From TMED14 sp964475135 (lineage in GTDB: Bacteria > Bacteroidota > Bacteroidia > Flavobacteriales > Schleiferiaceae): a DNA stretch of 33,030 bases. The stretch covers positions 1 to 33,030 of the forward strand of contig CAYYWL010000016.1 of assembly GCA_964475135.1 (NCBI GenBank), in the 5' to 3' direction. Shown piece after piece: positions 17,393 to 23,895 of this stretch. How positions within the stretch are numbered: the stretch's first letter is position 1; every line of letters starts with the position of its first letter. The notes below the pieces were generated by a model. The model searched no databases. It saw only the letters and a list, made by a program, of their open reading frames with translations, and was not told the origin of the DNA. The position numbers and the translations under genes were made by a program.

Positions 17393-17428
17393 TAACCAGT
17401 CACTGGTTTCTTGTTTCTCGTTTCTGGT
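17387..17428. repeat. heptamer-phased repeat and probable terminator after priA
   Basis: Units AACTAGT, AACCAGT, CACTGGT, TTCTTGT, TTCTCGT, TTCTGGT follow in exact 7-base phase, and the priA stop is in the first unit. Bases 17387-17400 pair with 17402-17415 at 12 of 14 positions, giving a hairpin followed by a T-rich tract. Confidence 0.6.
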
Positions 17429-17458
17429 TTATTTCCGCACCTCCAAAGTCCGCAATAG

Positions 17459-17612
17459 CAATTGGACCAACGAGCCAATCTCAGCTAACATCGCCAAAAG
17501 CTTACGAGCCAACCTTGCTAACCTTGCCAATTGGCCAACCTTGCCAACGAGCCAACCATGCCAAAAGCCAACGAGCCAACCTCGCCAACCTTGCTAATCT
17601 CAGCTAACTCGC
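17459..17612. repeat. degenerate 7-9 bp tandem repeat (AACCTTGCC / AACGAGCC type)
   Basis: About 150 bases made almost wholly of short variants of AACCTTGCC and AACGAGCC. A longer word, AATCTCAGCTAAC, occurs near both ends. It fills the space between the convergent priA and thiolase genes and includes the thiolase stop codon. Open frames through it are not genes. Confidence 0.7.
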
Positions 17613-18474
17613 TCCAGCACCATCGCCGACGCACCGCCACCGCCGTTGCAGATGCCTGCCGCGCNNNNNNNNNNNNNNNNNNNNNNNNNNNNNNNNNNNN
17701 NNNNNNNNNNNNNNNNNNNNNNNNNNNNNNNNNNNNNNNNNNNNNNNNNNNNNNNNNNNNNNNNGTAAAGGCGGGGCGCAGCGAAGCCACCTTGTCGCGC
17801 ATGAGGTTGGTGTACTCTTCGTCGTGGGCGACCTGCACCACGTTGCCTTTGCGGTCCTTGACTTCGACCGGAACCACTTCACGGTCAAACTTGCCCGCCG
17901 CCCACGCGGCCGCACTGCGGTCGTAGGATTCCAGTGCGAACGCATCCTGCTGCTCGCGGCTGTAGTTGTGTTCTTTGGCGCAGAGGTCGGCGCACACGCC
18001 CATCACCTGCTGGTCGTACACGTTGAGCAGTCCGTCCTTGGTCAAGCCGTCGACCAAGGTGGTGTTGCCAAACTTGGTTCCGAGCCGGCTGCCGGGCAGG
18101 TAGTGCGGAACCTGAGACATGTTCTCCATTCCGCCCGCCACGACCACGTCGGCTTCACCCAGCGCAATGGCTTGGGCTCCCAAGGCGACCGCCTTCATGC
18201 CCGACGCGCAGACCTTGTTGACGGTGGTACAAGGAACCGAATTCGGCAAACCTGCGCCCAATGCCGCCTGACGAGCCGGAGCTTGTCCGACGTTGGCCTG
18301 CAGCACGCAGCCCATCAACACTTCGTCAACTTCGTTAGGATCAAGGCCAATATGAGCAAGGGCGCCGCGGATGGCAGTTGCTCCAAGTTCCGTGGCCGGA
18401 ACCGAACTCAGGGCACCCATAAAGCTTCCGATCGGGGTCCGCACGGCGGACACAATAACTACGTTTTTCATCAT
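17600..18474 (-). CDS. acetyl-CoA C-acetyltransferase (thiolase), part lost in an assembly gap
   Basis: Condenses two acetyl-CoA to acetoacetyl-CoA, or the reverse. The N-terminal half has AVRTPIGSFMGALS, the nucleophile Cys89 in NKVCASGMKAV, and VVAGGMENMSQVPHYL. After the 100-N gap the C-terminus reads GICNGGGGASAMVLERVS, which holds the second catalytic Cys, and stops at TGA 17600-17602. The flanks share no sequence, and the two parts are in different frames across the nominal 100 Ns. About 135 residues, including the GHP histidine, are therefore missing. ATG 18474 is preferred (18471 possible). A TATCTTCG box (18497-18490, minus) lies upstream. Confidence 0.92.
17665..17764. other. assembly gap (100 N) inside the thiolase gene, real sequence missing
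   Basis: Exactly 100 Ns, with no overlap between flanks. The reading frame does not continue through it at this length. Confidence 0.95.
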
Positions 18475-18529
18475 CAAAAGGTTGTGCTGCGAAGATACTG
18501 CCAGACTATGTTAAATCATCTTCTGTGCC

Positions 18530-18537
18530 TATATTTG
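18530..18537 (+). promoter_or_regulatory. -7 box of the tRNA-Ser gene (TATATTTG)
   Basis: Perfect TAnnTTTG, 42 nt before the first base of tRNA-Ser. It implies a precursor with a 5' leader of about 38 nt. Confidence 0.6.
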
Positions 18538-18579
18538 CAGCCCTTCAGCCAGGGGTTAACCGCCCTAGACTTGAAACCC

Positions 18580-18666
18580 GGTGAGGTGGGTGAGAGGCTG
18601 AAACCAGTAGTTTGCTAAACTGCCGTACGGGTAACTGTACCGCGGGTTCGAATCCCGCCCTCACCG
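18580..18666 (+). tRNA. tRNA-Ser (anticodon GCT)
   Basis: The acceptor stem GGTGAGG pairs with CCTCACC, followed by discriminator G. The D-arm is of the class II type (GAGAGGCTGAA), and the anticodon loop TTGCTAA has GCT at 18614-18616. The long variable arm is closed by GTAC/GTAC, and the T-arm is GCGGG-TTCGAAT-CCCGC. CCA is not encoded. The long variable arm and anticodon identify serine (AGC/AGT codons). An integrase gene begins 285 bp downstream. Confidence 0.97.
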
Positions 18667-18670
18667 CGAA

Positions 18671-18697
18671 AGGAGCGTCTCACGACGCTCCTTTTTT
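18671..18697 (+). terminator. rho-independent terminator of tRNA-Ser
   Basis: AGGAGCGTC (18671-18679) pairs perfectly with GACGCTCCT (18684-18692) around a TCAC loop and is followed by a run of five Ts. It lies 4 nt after the tRNA. Confidence 0.9.
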
Positions 18698-18950
18698 GTT
18701 TAATTATTGTCATTCAGTAAGTTAGGCACATTTTGACTTCCTTTGAAAGTGCCAAATTTGACCATAAGAAGGCACCCTAAAGGTCCGTTACGGCTACCCA
18801 TCCAAAAAATGAGTTTGGGGTAGCCAGTAATTCTAAATGACACAAAATGGAACAATAAGACATTAATAATCAGGTATTTATGTTTTGTTAGTCCGAAATA
18901 AGCTCTTAATATCGCAGCCAAGTAATGGACCAACAAACACGTATTATTCA
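18698..18950. other. intergenic stretch between tRNA-Ser terminator and integrase (candidate left end of the element)
   Basis: No gene is seen in these 253 bases. GC content drops sharply relative to the upstream core. GGCTACCC (18792-18799) and GGGTAGCC (18818-18825) form a perfect 8-bp inverted repeat with an 18-base loop. Two similar words, GGCACATTTTGAC and GTGCCAAATTTGACC, lie nearby. They could be recombinase arm sites; this is inference. Confidence 0.35.
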
Positions 18951-20186
18951 ATGGCAGCTACCCAAAGACCCACAACTTTATTTTCATTCAGCTGGTATTT
19001 AGCTCGAAAGAAGCTTCGTAAAGATGGAAAATGCCCAGTTTATCTGAAGTTTCGCGTACGTGAAACCAAGTCTGCCATGCGATGCGGTTGTTGTGTGCTT
19101 CCGTCAAACTGGATGGCTGATGTGGCTAGGCTATCGTCAGTGGATCCAGACTCGCCTCAAGTCAATGAGCAGCTACGATCATTAGAAGCCAGTGTTTACA
19201 ATCACTTTAATTACCTCGTTGCAACTCAAATAGAATTTGACGCCAAGACCCTACGAAATTCTATTTTAGGCATCAGCCAAGACAAAAGTGTAACGGGGTT
19301 TCTAGAACTTTTTGACCTGTACCTAAAGGAACGCGCAAGGGTTGTTGGACTAGATATTACGCATACCACTCATATTCGAAGTATTCGGGTTAGACGGTAT
19401 TTCGAGGAGTTTTTGAAAGTGGAGCTGCGTAAAAATGACATTAAACCGAAAGACATTGACTATGTGGTACTTAAGAATTTCTATCAATTTTTAAGGGTAA
19501 GTCGTAATCAATCTAACAATACCGCCATTAAGCTGATGCATCTAGTTCGAGCGGTATTTAAGGACTTGATTCGGCAAGGTGTTCTTCAAGCAGATCCTTT
19601 TGTTAATGTTAAACTTTCGCTTGAAGAACGTGCGAGAATGTACTTAACGGATGATGAACTTACTAGGTTGATTCATAAAAGTATGCCCAATGAACGGCTT
19701 CAAAAGGTCAAGGATGCCTTCCTCTTTTCTTGCTACACTGGTCTTTCGTACTCTGATGTTCAAAAACTGAAATGGTCAGAAATTGAAAATTCTGGAAAGA
19801 TGACCTGGGTAAAAACGACTCGGCTAAAAACCGGTACATCTTCAATAATACCACTGTTGCCTCCGGCTTTTCAAATTATTATGAATAATAAGTCAGGGTG
19901 TGTGATCGAAGATGATAAAGTGTTTGCTATTGCAAGCAACCAAAAGGTCAATGCATACCTCAAAGAAATTGGTACGCTTGCTAATATTTCTAAGCCATTA
20001 ACCTTTCATATGGCCCGTCACACGTTTGCTACAACGGTAACCCTGTTGAATGACGTTCCGATTGAGAGTGTAAGTAGGATGCTTGGGCACAAAAAACTTG
20101 TCACAACGCAACACTATGCCAGGATTGTCGACAAGAAGCTCGAGTCCGACATGTCCAAACTAGCATTACGTTACAACCATGAGTAA
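18951..20186 (+). CDS. tyrosine recombinase / integrase, CTnDOT-like
   Basis: A site-specific recombinase of 411 aa. An N-terminal arm-binding domain (SWYLARKKLRKDGKCPVYLK) precedes a core-binding SAM-like domain (about residues 115-210) and a catalytic domain. Catalytic residues visible are HMAR (His353, Arg356), GHKK and the nucleophile Tyr389 in TQHYARI. A conserved Lys is likely in RLKTGTSS. The first Arg of the family is replaced by Ser266 in CYTGLSYSD, the same substitution known in IntDOT of CTnDOT. The ATG at 18951 is chosen; a TTG at 18885 is also in frame. It overlaps the DUF4248 gene. Its position after tRNA-Ser suggests it inserted the element here. Confidence 0.93.
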   Translation: MAATQRPTTLFSFSWYLARKKLRKDGKCPVYLKFRVRETKSAMRCGCCVLPSNWMADVARLSSVDPDSPQVNEQLRSLEASVYNHFNYLVATQIEFDAKTLRNSILGISQDKSVTGFLELFDLYLKERARVVGLDITHTTHIRSIRVRRYFEEFLKVELRKNDIKPKDIDYVVLKNFYQFLRVSRNQSNNTAIKLMHLVRAVFKDLIRQGVLQADPFVNVKLSLEERARMYLTDDELTRLIHKSMPNERLQKVKDAFLFSCYTGLSYSDVQKLKWSEIENSGKMTWVKTTRLKTGTSSIIPLLPPAFQIIMNNKSGCVIEDDKVFAIASNQKVNAYLKEIGTLANISKPLTFHMARHTFATTVTLLNDVPIESVSRMLGHKKLVTTQHYARIVDKKLESDMSKLALRYNHE

Positions 20187-20421
20187 GTACAGATACATTA
20201 AAAAGGAGGAATTTGAAATGCGCGCTTATGGCTTTGGTGAGCTTGCCCAAATGTATTTGCCCAATATCCAGCCCAAGAGTGCTACAAATCAACTAACTCG
20301 TTGGATTGCACAGAATAAGACCCTGTCTTCAGTTCTAGAGGATATTGGCTTTGAAAAAGGGGCGAAAGTGCTCACGCCAAAGCAAGTCGATGCAATCCTT
20401 GAGCATATTGGTTTTCCATGA
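20179..20421 (+). CDS. DUF4248 family protein (copy 1)
   Basis: An 80-aa protein with the DUF4248 core YGFGELAQMYLP ... SATNQLTRWI, a family found mainly in Bacteroidota mobile and accessory regions, function unknown. The predicted fold is a small helical DNA-binding-like domain, but that is only a guess. It starts 8 bp inside the integrase gene at ATG 20179. A second ATG at 20218 lies 8 nt after AAGGAGG, which is rare in this phylum but could be a coding coincidence (Lys-Glu-Glu). About half its residues match the copy at 21117. Confidence 0.8.
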   Translation: MSKYRYIKKEEFEMRAYGFGELAQMYLPNIQPKSATNQLTRWIAQNKTLSSVLEDIGFEKGAKVLTPKQVDAILEHIGFP

Positions 20422-20433
20422 ACAAACTAAGTA

Positions 20434-21066
20434 ATGGCTCATTTACTGTTTTCGCGATTTAGGCCATTGACAATAAATATTAGATTCAAAAATATTGTTT
20501 CAGTATATACTTCACATCGATATTTAAAATCGGCTCTTGGTTTTGAAATTAAATTCAAACGCACGGTATGTGCTAGTAGCTTTGGCTTATTTGCATACTT
20601 GTGTTGTCAAATGTTATGGCACATTCGGTATGAACTAGGGTTTACATCAGAAGGGGGTTTGGATCAAGACCAAGCGACAAAAGACTGGTGGTACGGTAAA
20701 CGTTCTTTGTTGGAAGTGCCCTGGAAGATCATCCAAAAGCACAAGCCCTACTTTGACGAGTTGGAATCGATGGACCCGTTCTTGCCGATTATGAGTAATC
20801 AGAAGATGAATGCGTATTTGATGAAGGAGATAGCGGACTTGGCTGGCATCAGTAAGTCCCTGAGCTACCACATTGCCCGCCACACCTTCGCGACAACGGT
20901 TACGATGTTATTCGGTGTGCCTATTGAGAGTGTGAGCAAAATTCTTGGTCACAAGAATATCAAATCAACCCAGCGTTACGCACGAATCATCGACCAAAAG
21001 GTCTCGAACGACATGAAGCTTCTGTCGTCTATGATCGACGGGAGCATGGTCGTGAACTGGGGTTAG
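20434..21066 (+). pseudogene. remnant of a second tyrosine recombinase (C-terminal catalytic part)
   Basis: From about 20700 the frame matches the last 120 residues of the Bacteroidota recombinase family: SNQKMNAYLMKEIADLAG, YHIARHTFATTV, GHKNIKSTQRYARI. It therefore keeps the HxxR, GH and Tyr motifs but lacks the arm-binding, core-binding and first half of the catalytic domain. The region before 20700 has no recognisable homology. It is a relative, not a copy, of the intact integrase at 18951. Most likely it is left over from an earlier insertion. Confidence 0.75.
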
Positions 21067-21076
21067 TAATAATCAA

Positions 21077-21105
21077 AAGCCCGCAGGTCCTTGGCCTGCG
21101 GGCTT
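21077..21105 (+). terminator. strong hairpin after the recombinase remnant
   Basis: AAGCCCGCAGG (21077-21087) pairs perfectly with CCTGCGGGCTT (21095-21105) around a 7-base loop. There is no long T-run, so termination is likely but not certain. It separates the remnant from the second DUF4248 gene. Confidence 0.65.
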
Positions 21106-21116
21106 GATATTTAAGT

Positions 21117-21341
21117 ATGGACGAACGAAAATTTAGAATCAAGACTTATGGCTTTGGTGAGCTTGCACAGCTCTACCTGCCTGATGCAACCCCTATGAGT
21201 GCATCAAACCGATTGCGTGTTTGGATCAAGCGAAACAAGACTTTGACGGACAAGCTCGACGAGCTTGGGTATGTCAAGAAAGCTAGGCTGCTTACTCCGG
21301 AAATGGTGAAGGAGATTGTGGCTGTTATTGGGGAACCGTGA
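21117..21341 (+). CDS. DUF4248 family protein (copy 2)
   Basis: A 74-aa protein with the same core as copy 1: YGFGELAQLYLP, SASNRLRVWI, NKTLTDKLDELG, LLTPEMVKEI. Function unknown. The ATG at 21117 directly follows GATATTTAAGT, a weak promoter-like stretch, and comes 11 nt after the hairpin. It follows a recombinase remnant just as copy 1 follows the intact integrase, so the recombinase-DUF4248 pair appears to be a unit. Confidence 0.8.
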   Translation: MDERKFRIKTYGFGELAQLYLPDATPMSASNRLRVWIKRNKTLTDKLDELGYVKKARLLTPEMVKEIVAVIGEP

Positions 21342-21486
21342 TACGGTCTTTGGCGGTTCTGTAAAGTGGGTTCGGTAAATATTTGAAACCAATTCTCAGT
21401 TACTTCGGCACACTTTGTAATTCCTCGCATTCAAGAAATTAGAGAAAAAACTGCCAGACAAAAATCACAATTAGTTTTTTAATTTG

Positions 21487-21508
21487 AATTTTTTACTAAC
21501 AAAAAATT
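21487..21508. terminator. AT-rich hairpin at the 3' end of the membrane-protein gene
   Basis: AATTTTTT (21487-21494) and AAAAAATT (21501-21508) form a perfect 8-bp inverted repeat with loop ACTAAC. It overlaps the stop codon of the minus-strand gene ending at 21507 and gives T-runs on both strands. Confidence 0.4.
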
Positions 21509-22037
21509 AGGCAGATTTACTTTTGTTTTTTTTCAATAATTCAAGCTTTATCTCTGATAAATTAAACAATGTTCTCATGATGTCATACATGGCATAAGTA
21601 GTCACTATGAAAAGTGTTAAATTTGATGATTGCGGAATCATAAAATGCTCAATTTCCCATCCAAATGGGTTAGATATTGAACTTGCAATTGCAAAATATA
21701 TTACCAAAATAAGGGAACTAAATATTATCCAGATATCATCTTTGATTTCTTTAAAACCGTTGGCTAGTTTATTAATCATTTCCTCTTTTTCTTCTTTTGT
21801 AAAATCATCTAAACTCATTAATTCATTCTTGATATCAGATATCATTGCCAATCCAAATGTGTAAACAGTTAAAGCAAAACCTATGAGTACCCCAAAGTAG
21901 GTAAACAGGTTGGTAGGCTCAATTAATTTAAAGCTGAGTACTGATGTCTCGCGTACGAGATAATTTGATAATACCAAAGAAATCAGCACAAATGCTGATG
22001 AATAAATAATTCTCTTCACTTTAACTTTCCTCGTCAT
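21507..22037 (-). CDS. four-span membrane protein, possible RexB-like partner (176 aa)
   Basis: The sequence has four hydrophobic spans at about residues 10-27, 46-68, 101-120 and 138-157, a charged cytoplasmic loop (SLDDFTKEEKEEMINKL) between spans 2 and 3, and a Lys-rich tail. I recognise no family by sequence. It overlaps the upstream 294-aa gene by 17 bp. A soluble protein of about 280-290 aa plus a small four-span protein is the arrangement of RexA/RexB, in which RexB is a membrane channel that aborts phage infection. This is an analogy in layout, not a demonstrated homology. Base composition is about 30 percent GC, far below the core genes. The ATG at 22037 is preferred to the TTG at 22052. 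Confidence 0.75.
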   Translation of the reverse strand: MTRKVKVKRIIYSSAFVLISLVLSNYLVRETSVLSFKLIEPTNLFTYFGVLIGFALTVYTFGLAMISDIKNELMSLDDFTKEEKEEMINKLANGFKEIKDDIWIIFSSLILVIYFAIASSISNPFGWEIEHFMIPQSSNLTLFIVTTYAMYDIMRTLFNLSEIKLELLKKNKSKSA

Positions 22038-22905
22038 TATCTCTATTTTCAAGTTTATGCATTGATTCGAGTTTAGTCTTGATATTTGCTAGCTCTTCTT
22101 CGTTATATTTTTCAACTCTTTTTTTGGAAATGTAAGTCTTTGCTGTATCTGTTTCACTTGTTTTAGTATCAGTGACACCGTTACTAGAAAATTTCAGGAT
22201 ATACCTTCCGCCCACTTCTCGAACATATTCAATCCAACTACCTAATGCTTCTCTTACAATTTGTAATCTGCCTTCTTTATTTTTAAATGAAAGATCAAAT
22301 TCCTCATTATTGGTAGTTTCTTTTATTTGTCGTAGGACGTCTCTCGTATCTTCATGCCCGAAGAACGCCATATTCGGCGCATTCAGTTGCAACGTTAATT
22401 CATAGATTTTATCAGCCGAATCAACATAATTCCAAAATTTACGATTTGAGACTAATGGGTATATATTCACGACATAATCAAATTCTCGCATATGCTCTCT
22501 CAGAAAATCCGCGAGTACTGAAACTGAATTACTGATAGAGCTGAAGACCGACTGATTTCTTTCTATCAGTATGACTTGATGCTTTATGTCAATAAGGAGA
22601 AAGACAAATTTAGCTTCTTTTATTCGTTCTATGTTAATGTCATTGTCTCCTTCTACATATATATTTTCATTTGTTTCCCTAGCATATTTTATGATGTATA
22701 CATTCTCAAAATGTTGCGATCCGTAGAATAAATAACGTTTTTTCCCTTTTGTCCATTCAGTTTTGGTAGTCGTAGCTATTTTCTCGATAAAATCTCGAAT
22801 TAATTCTTCCTTGGGCTTATTCAGCTGTTGGATTATTGTGGACTGTTCATTTGTCGGTGTTACCAAGTAACGAAAAGCAAAGAACGGAGATTTTTTTTCT
22901 TTCAT
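22021..22905 (-). CDS. RexA/DUF4747-like soluble protein, putative sensor of a two-gene exclusion system (294 aa)
   Basis: No signal peptide or membrane span. The middle part resembles what I recall of RexA and DUF4747. A strand pair, FVFLLIDIKHQVILIERN, is followed by a helix, VSVLADFL. A strand, YVVNIYPLV, leads into YELTLQLNAPNM, a pattern reminiscent of VQIEPLM and VKVEAKL in RexA. The C-terminal 60 residues are charged and helical. The match is weak and by eye. It is the first gene of a minus-strand operon with the four-span protein, inside an integrase-bearing element, and both are strongly AT-rich. No promoter box is clear. Confidence 0.7.
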   Translation of the reverse strand: MKEKKSPFFAFRYLVTPTNEQSTIIQQLNKPKEELIRDFIEKIATTTKTEWTKGKKRYLFYGSQHFENVYIIKYARETNENIYVEGDNDINIERIKEAKFVFLLIDIKHQVILIERNQSVFSSISNSVSVLADFLREHMREFDYVVNIYPLVSNRKFWNYVDSADKIYELTLQLNAPNMAFFGHEDTRDVLRQIKETTNNEEFDLSFKNKEGRLQIVREALGSWIEYVREVGGRYILKFSSNGVTDTKTSETDTAKTYISKKRVEKYNEEELANIKTKLESMHKLENRDNDEES

Positions 22906-23188
22906 TGTCTATTATTCTAACTATGACATAGATCCTTTATAAATTCAGTTTTATTCGTTAATAATTACTACTATTTATCATATCTGATAAATTCTGTTTC
23001 ATATGAATGGATTTGATACAAATTCAAAAGTAAATAATCTAATCATCAATTCTTTAATGCAAATGCAAAATAGTCAACTACACCTTACCACAATATACAA
23101 TCTTTAGCAATCCCTCACCACTCTTAACCACTCCTAGGCTCTAGCACCTCCACATCTTTGGCTTCACATTCAAGTGAATAGCCTTAAG
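22906..23188. other. AT-rich intergenic region between divergent operons
   Basis: No gene is seen in 283 bases. It separates the minus-strand RexAB-like operon from the plus-strand viral operon. CATCTTTG at 23153-23160 is one base from TAnnTTTG and could drive the viral operon. A prophage control region would be expected here, but no operator symmetry was recognised. Confidence 0.4.
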
Positions 23189-23413
23189 ATGCAGCATGAT
23201 CATAGTCTTTCTTTAGCCACCACAGCCTCTGGCATGGTTGGCGGCGTTGGCCGAGCCATCGCCGAGCAACATTCTCTATCATCCATTTCCCTTCATGGCG
23301 TCTTTGATGTCGCTTTTTATGCCGTTGTTTCTGCATCGGTCGGCTATTGTGTAAAAGTTGCCTGGGACTATCTCTTTCAACGTTTTCGTAATCGCAATTC
23401 TGACGGCCAATGA
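23189..23413 (+). CDS. small single-span membrane protein (74 aa), first gene of the viral array
   Basis: One hydrophobic span near residues 38-62 (VFDVAFYAVVSASVGYCVKV), followed by a basic tail (FQRFRNRNSDGQ). No family recognised. The frame also opens with GTG at 23174; the ATG at 23189 is preferred. The TGA overlaps the next ATG by 4 bp. It is the first of at least six membrane-anchored proteins in this array, which fits a virion with an internal membrane. Confidence 0.65.
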   Translation: MQHDHSLSLATTASGMVGGVGRAIAEQHSLSSISLHGVFDVAFYAVVSASVGYCVKVAWDYLFQRFRNRNSDGQ

Positions 23414-23895
23414 AAAATCTGTTGGCTATAGGGATCACGGGTACACTGTTGTACCTCGGTTTCAGAGCCTTTGGTTTGAACCGGTTTAACGTGTATTCGG
23501 TAGTGCGCACCCTTAATCCTCGCATTACCAAAGTCACTTTGATGGGTCTTTCCCTGGCTACGGATATTTCCATTGACAATCCCACCAACACGAGCCTAAA
23601 GGTTTCGAAGCCGGTAGTGACGATTACCACTGGCGGAAAGTATGCTGCCAGCAGTGTGCCCTCAACAGAGTCCTTCAACATAGCTCCTCAAACGAGGTCC
23701 TCATTGGGCACTATTGAAGTGGAAGTTCCTTGGACCTCTCTTACCCCGTACATCAGTAACCTGGTGAGTCGTATTCCATCGCTGATTGGTAAAGCAAACC
23801 AATCACCGGCGGCGCTCGACTTGCCCATGGAATACTACTACACGGTGTATGTGAACGATCTGTTTTACCAATCCACACCTGAAAAGATCGCTTAA
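23410..23895 (+). CDS. LEA14-like (WHy-domain) membrane-anchored protein
   Basis: An N-terminal span (LLAIGITGTLLYLGFRAF) is followed by a 120-residue beta-sandwich that resembles the LEA type 2 / WHy fold: ITKVTLMGLSLATDISIDNPTN, then LKVSKPVVTITTGG. LEA14-like domains occur in bacterial lipoproteins and in some Bacteroidota phage-like clusters; the role is unknown. The start overlaps the previous stop (ATGA), and the stop shares one base with the next ATG (TAATG). Here it is probably a virion membrane or membrane-capsid linking protein, which is inference from context. Confidence 0.75.
   Translation: MKNLLAIGITGTLLYLGFRAFGLNRFNVYSVVRTLNPRITKVTLMGLSLATDISIDNPTNTSLKVSKPVVTITTGGKYAASSVPSTESFNIAPQTRSSLGTIEVEVPWTSLTPYISNLVSRIPSLIGKANQSPAALDLPMEYYYTVYVNDLFYQSTPEKIA

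Noticed and set aside
16522..17607. Long Arg/Pro-rich open frame overlapping priA
   Set aside because: Composition is typical of an out-of-frame reading of a GC-rich gene, and the end runs into the degenerate repeat. priA is the real gene.
20203..20209. Perfect Shine-Dalgarno AAGGAGG before ATG 20218
   Set aside because: It encodes Lys-Glu-Glu within the longer DUF4248 frame, and such sites are rarely used in this phylum. It was noted but not taken as deciding the start.
18497..21461. The word ACTGCCAGAC occurs at 18497 and again near 21449
   Set aside because: Ten bases in this length of sequence can recur by chance, and neither copy is at a sensible element boundary, so it was not called an att pair.
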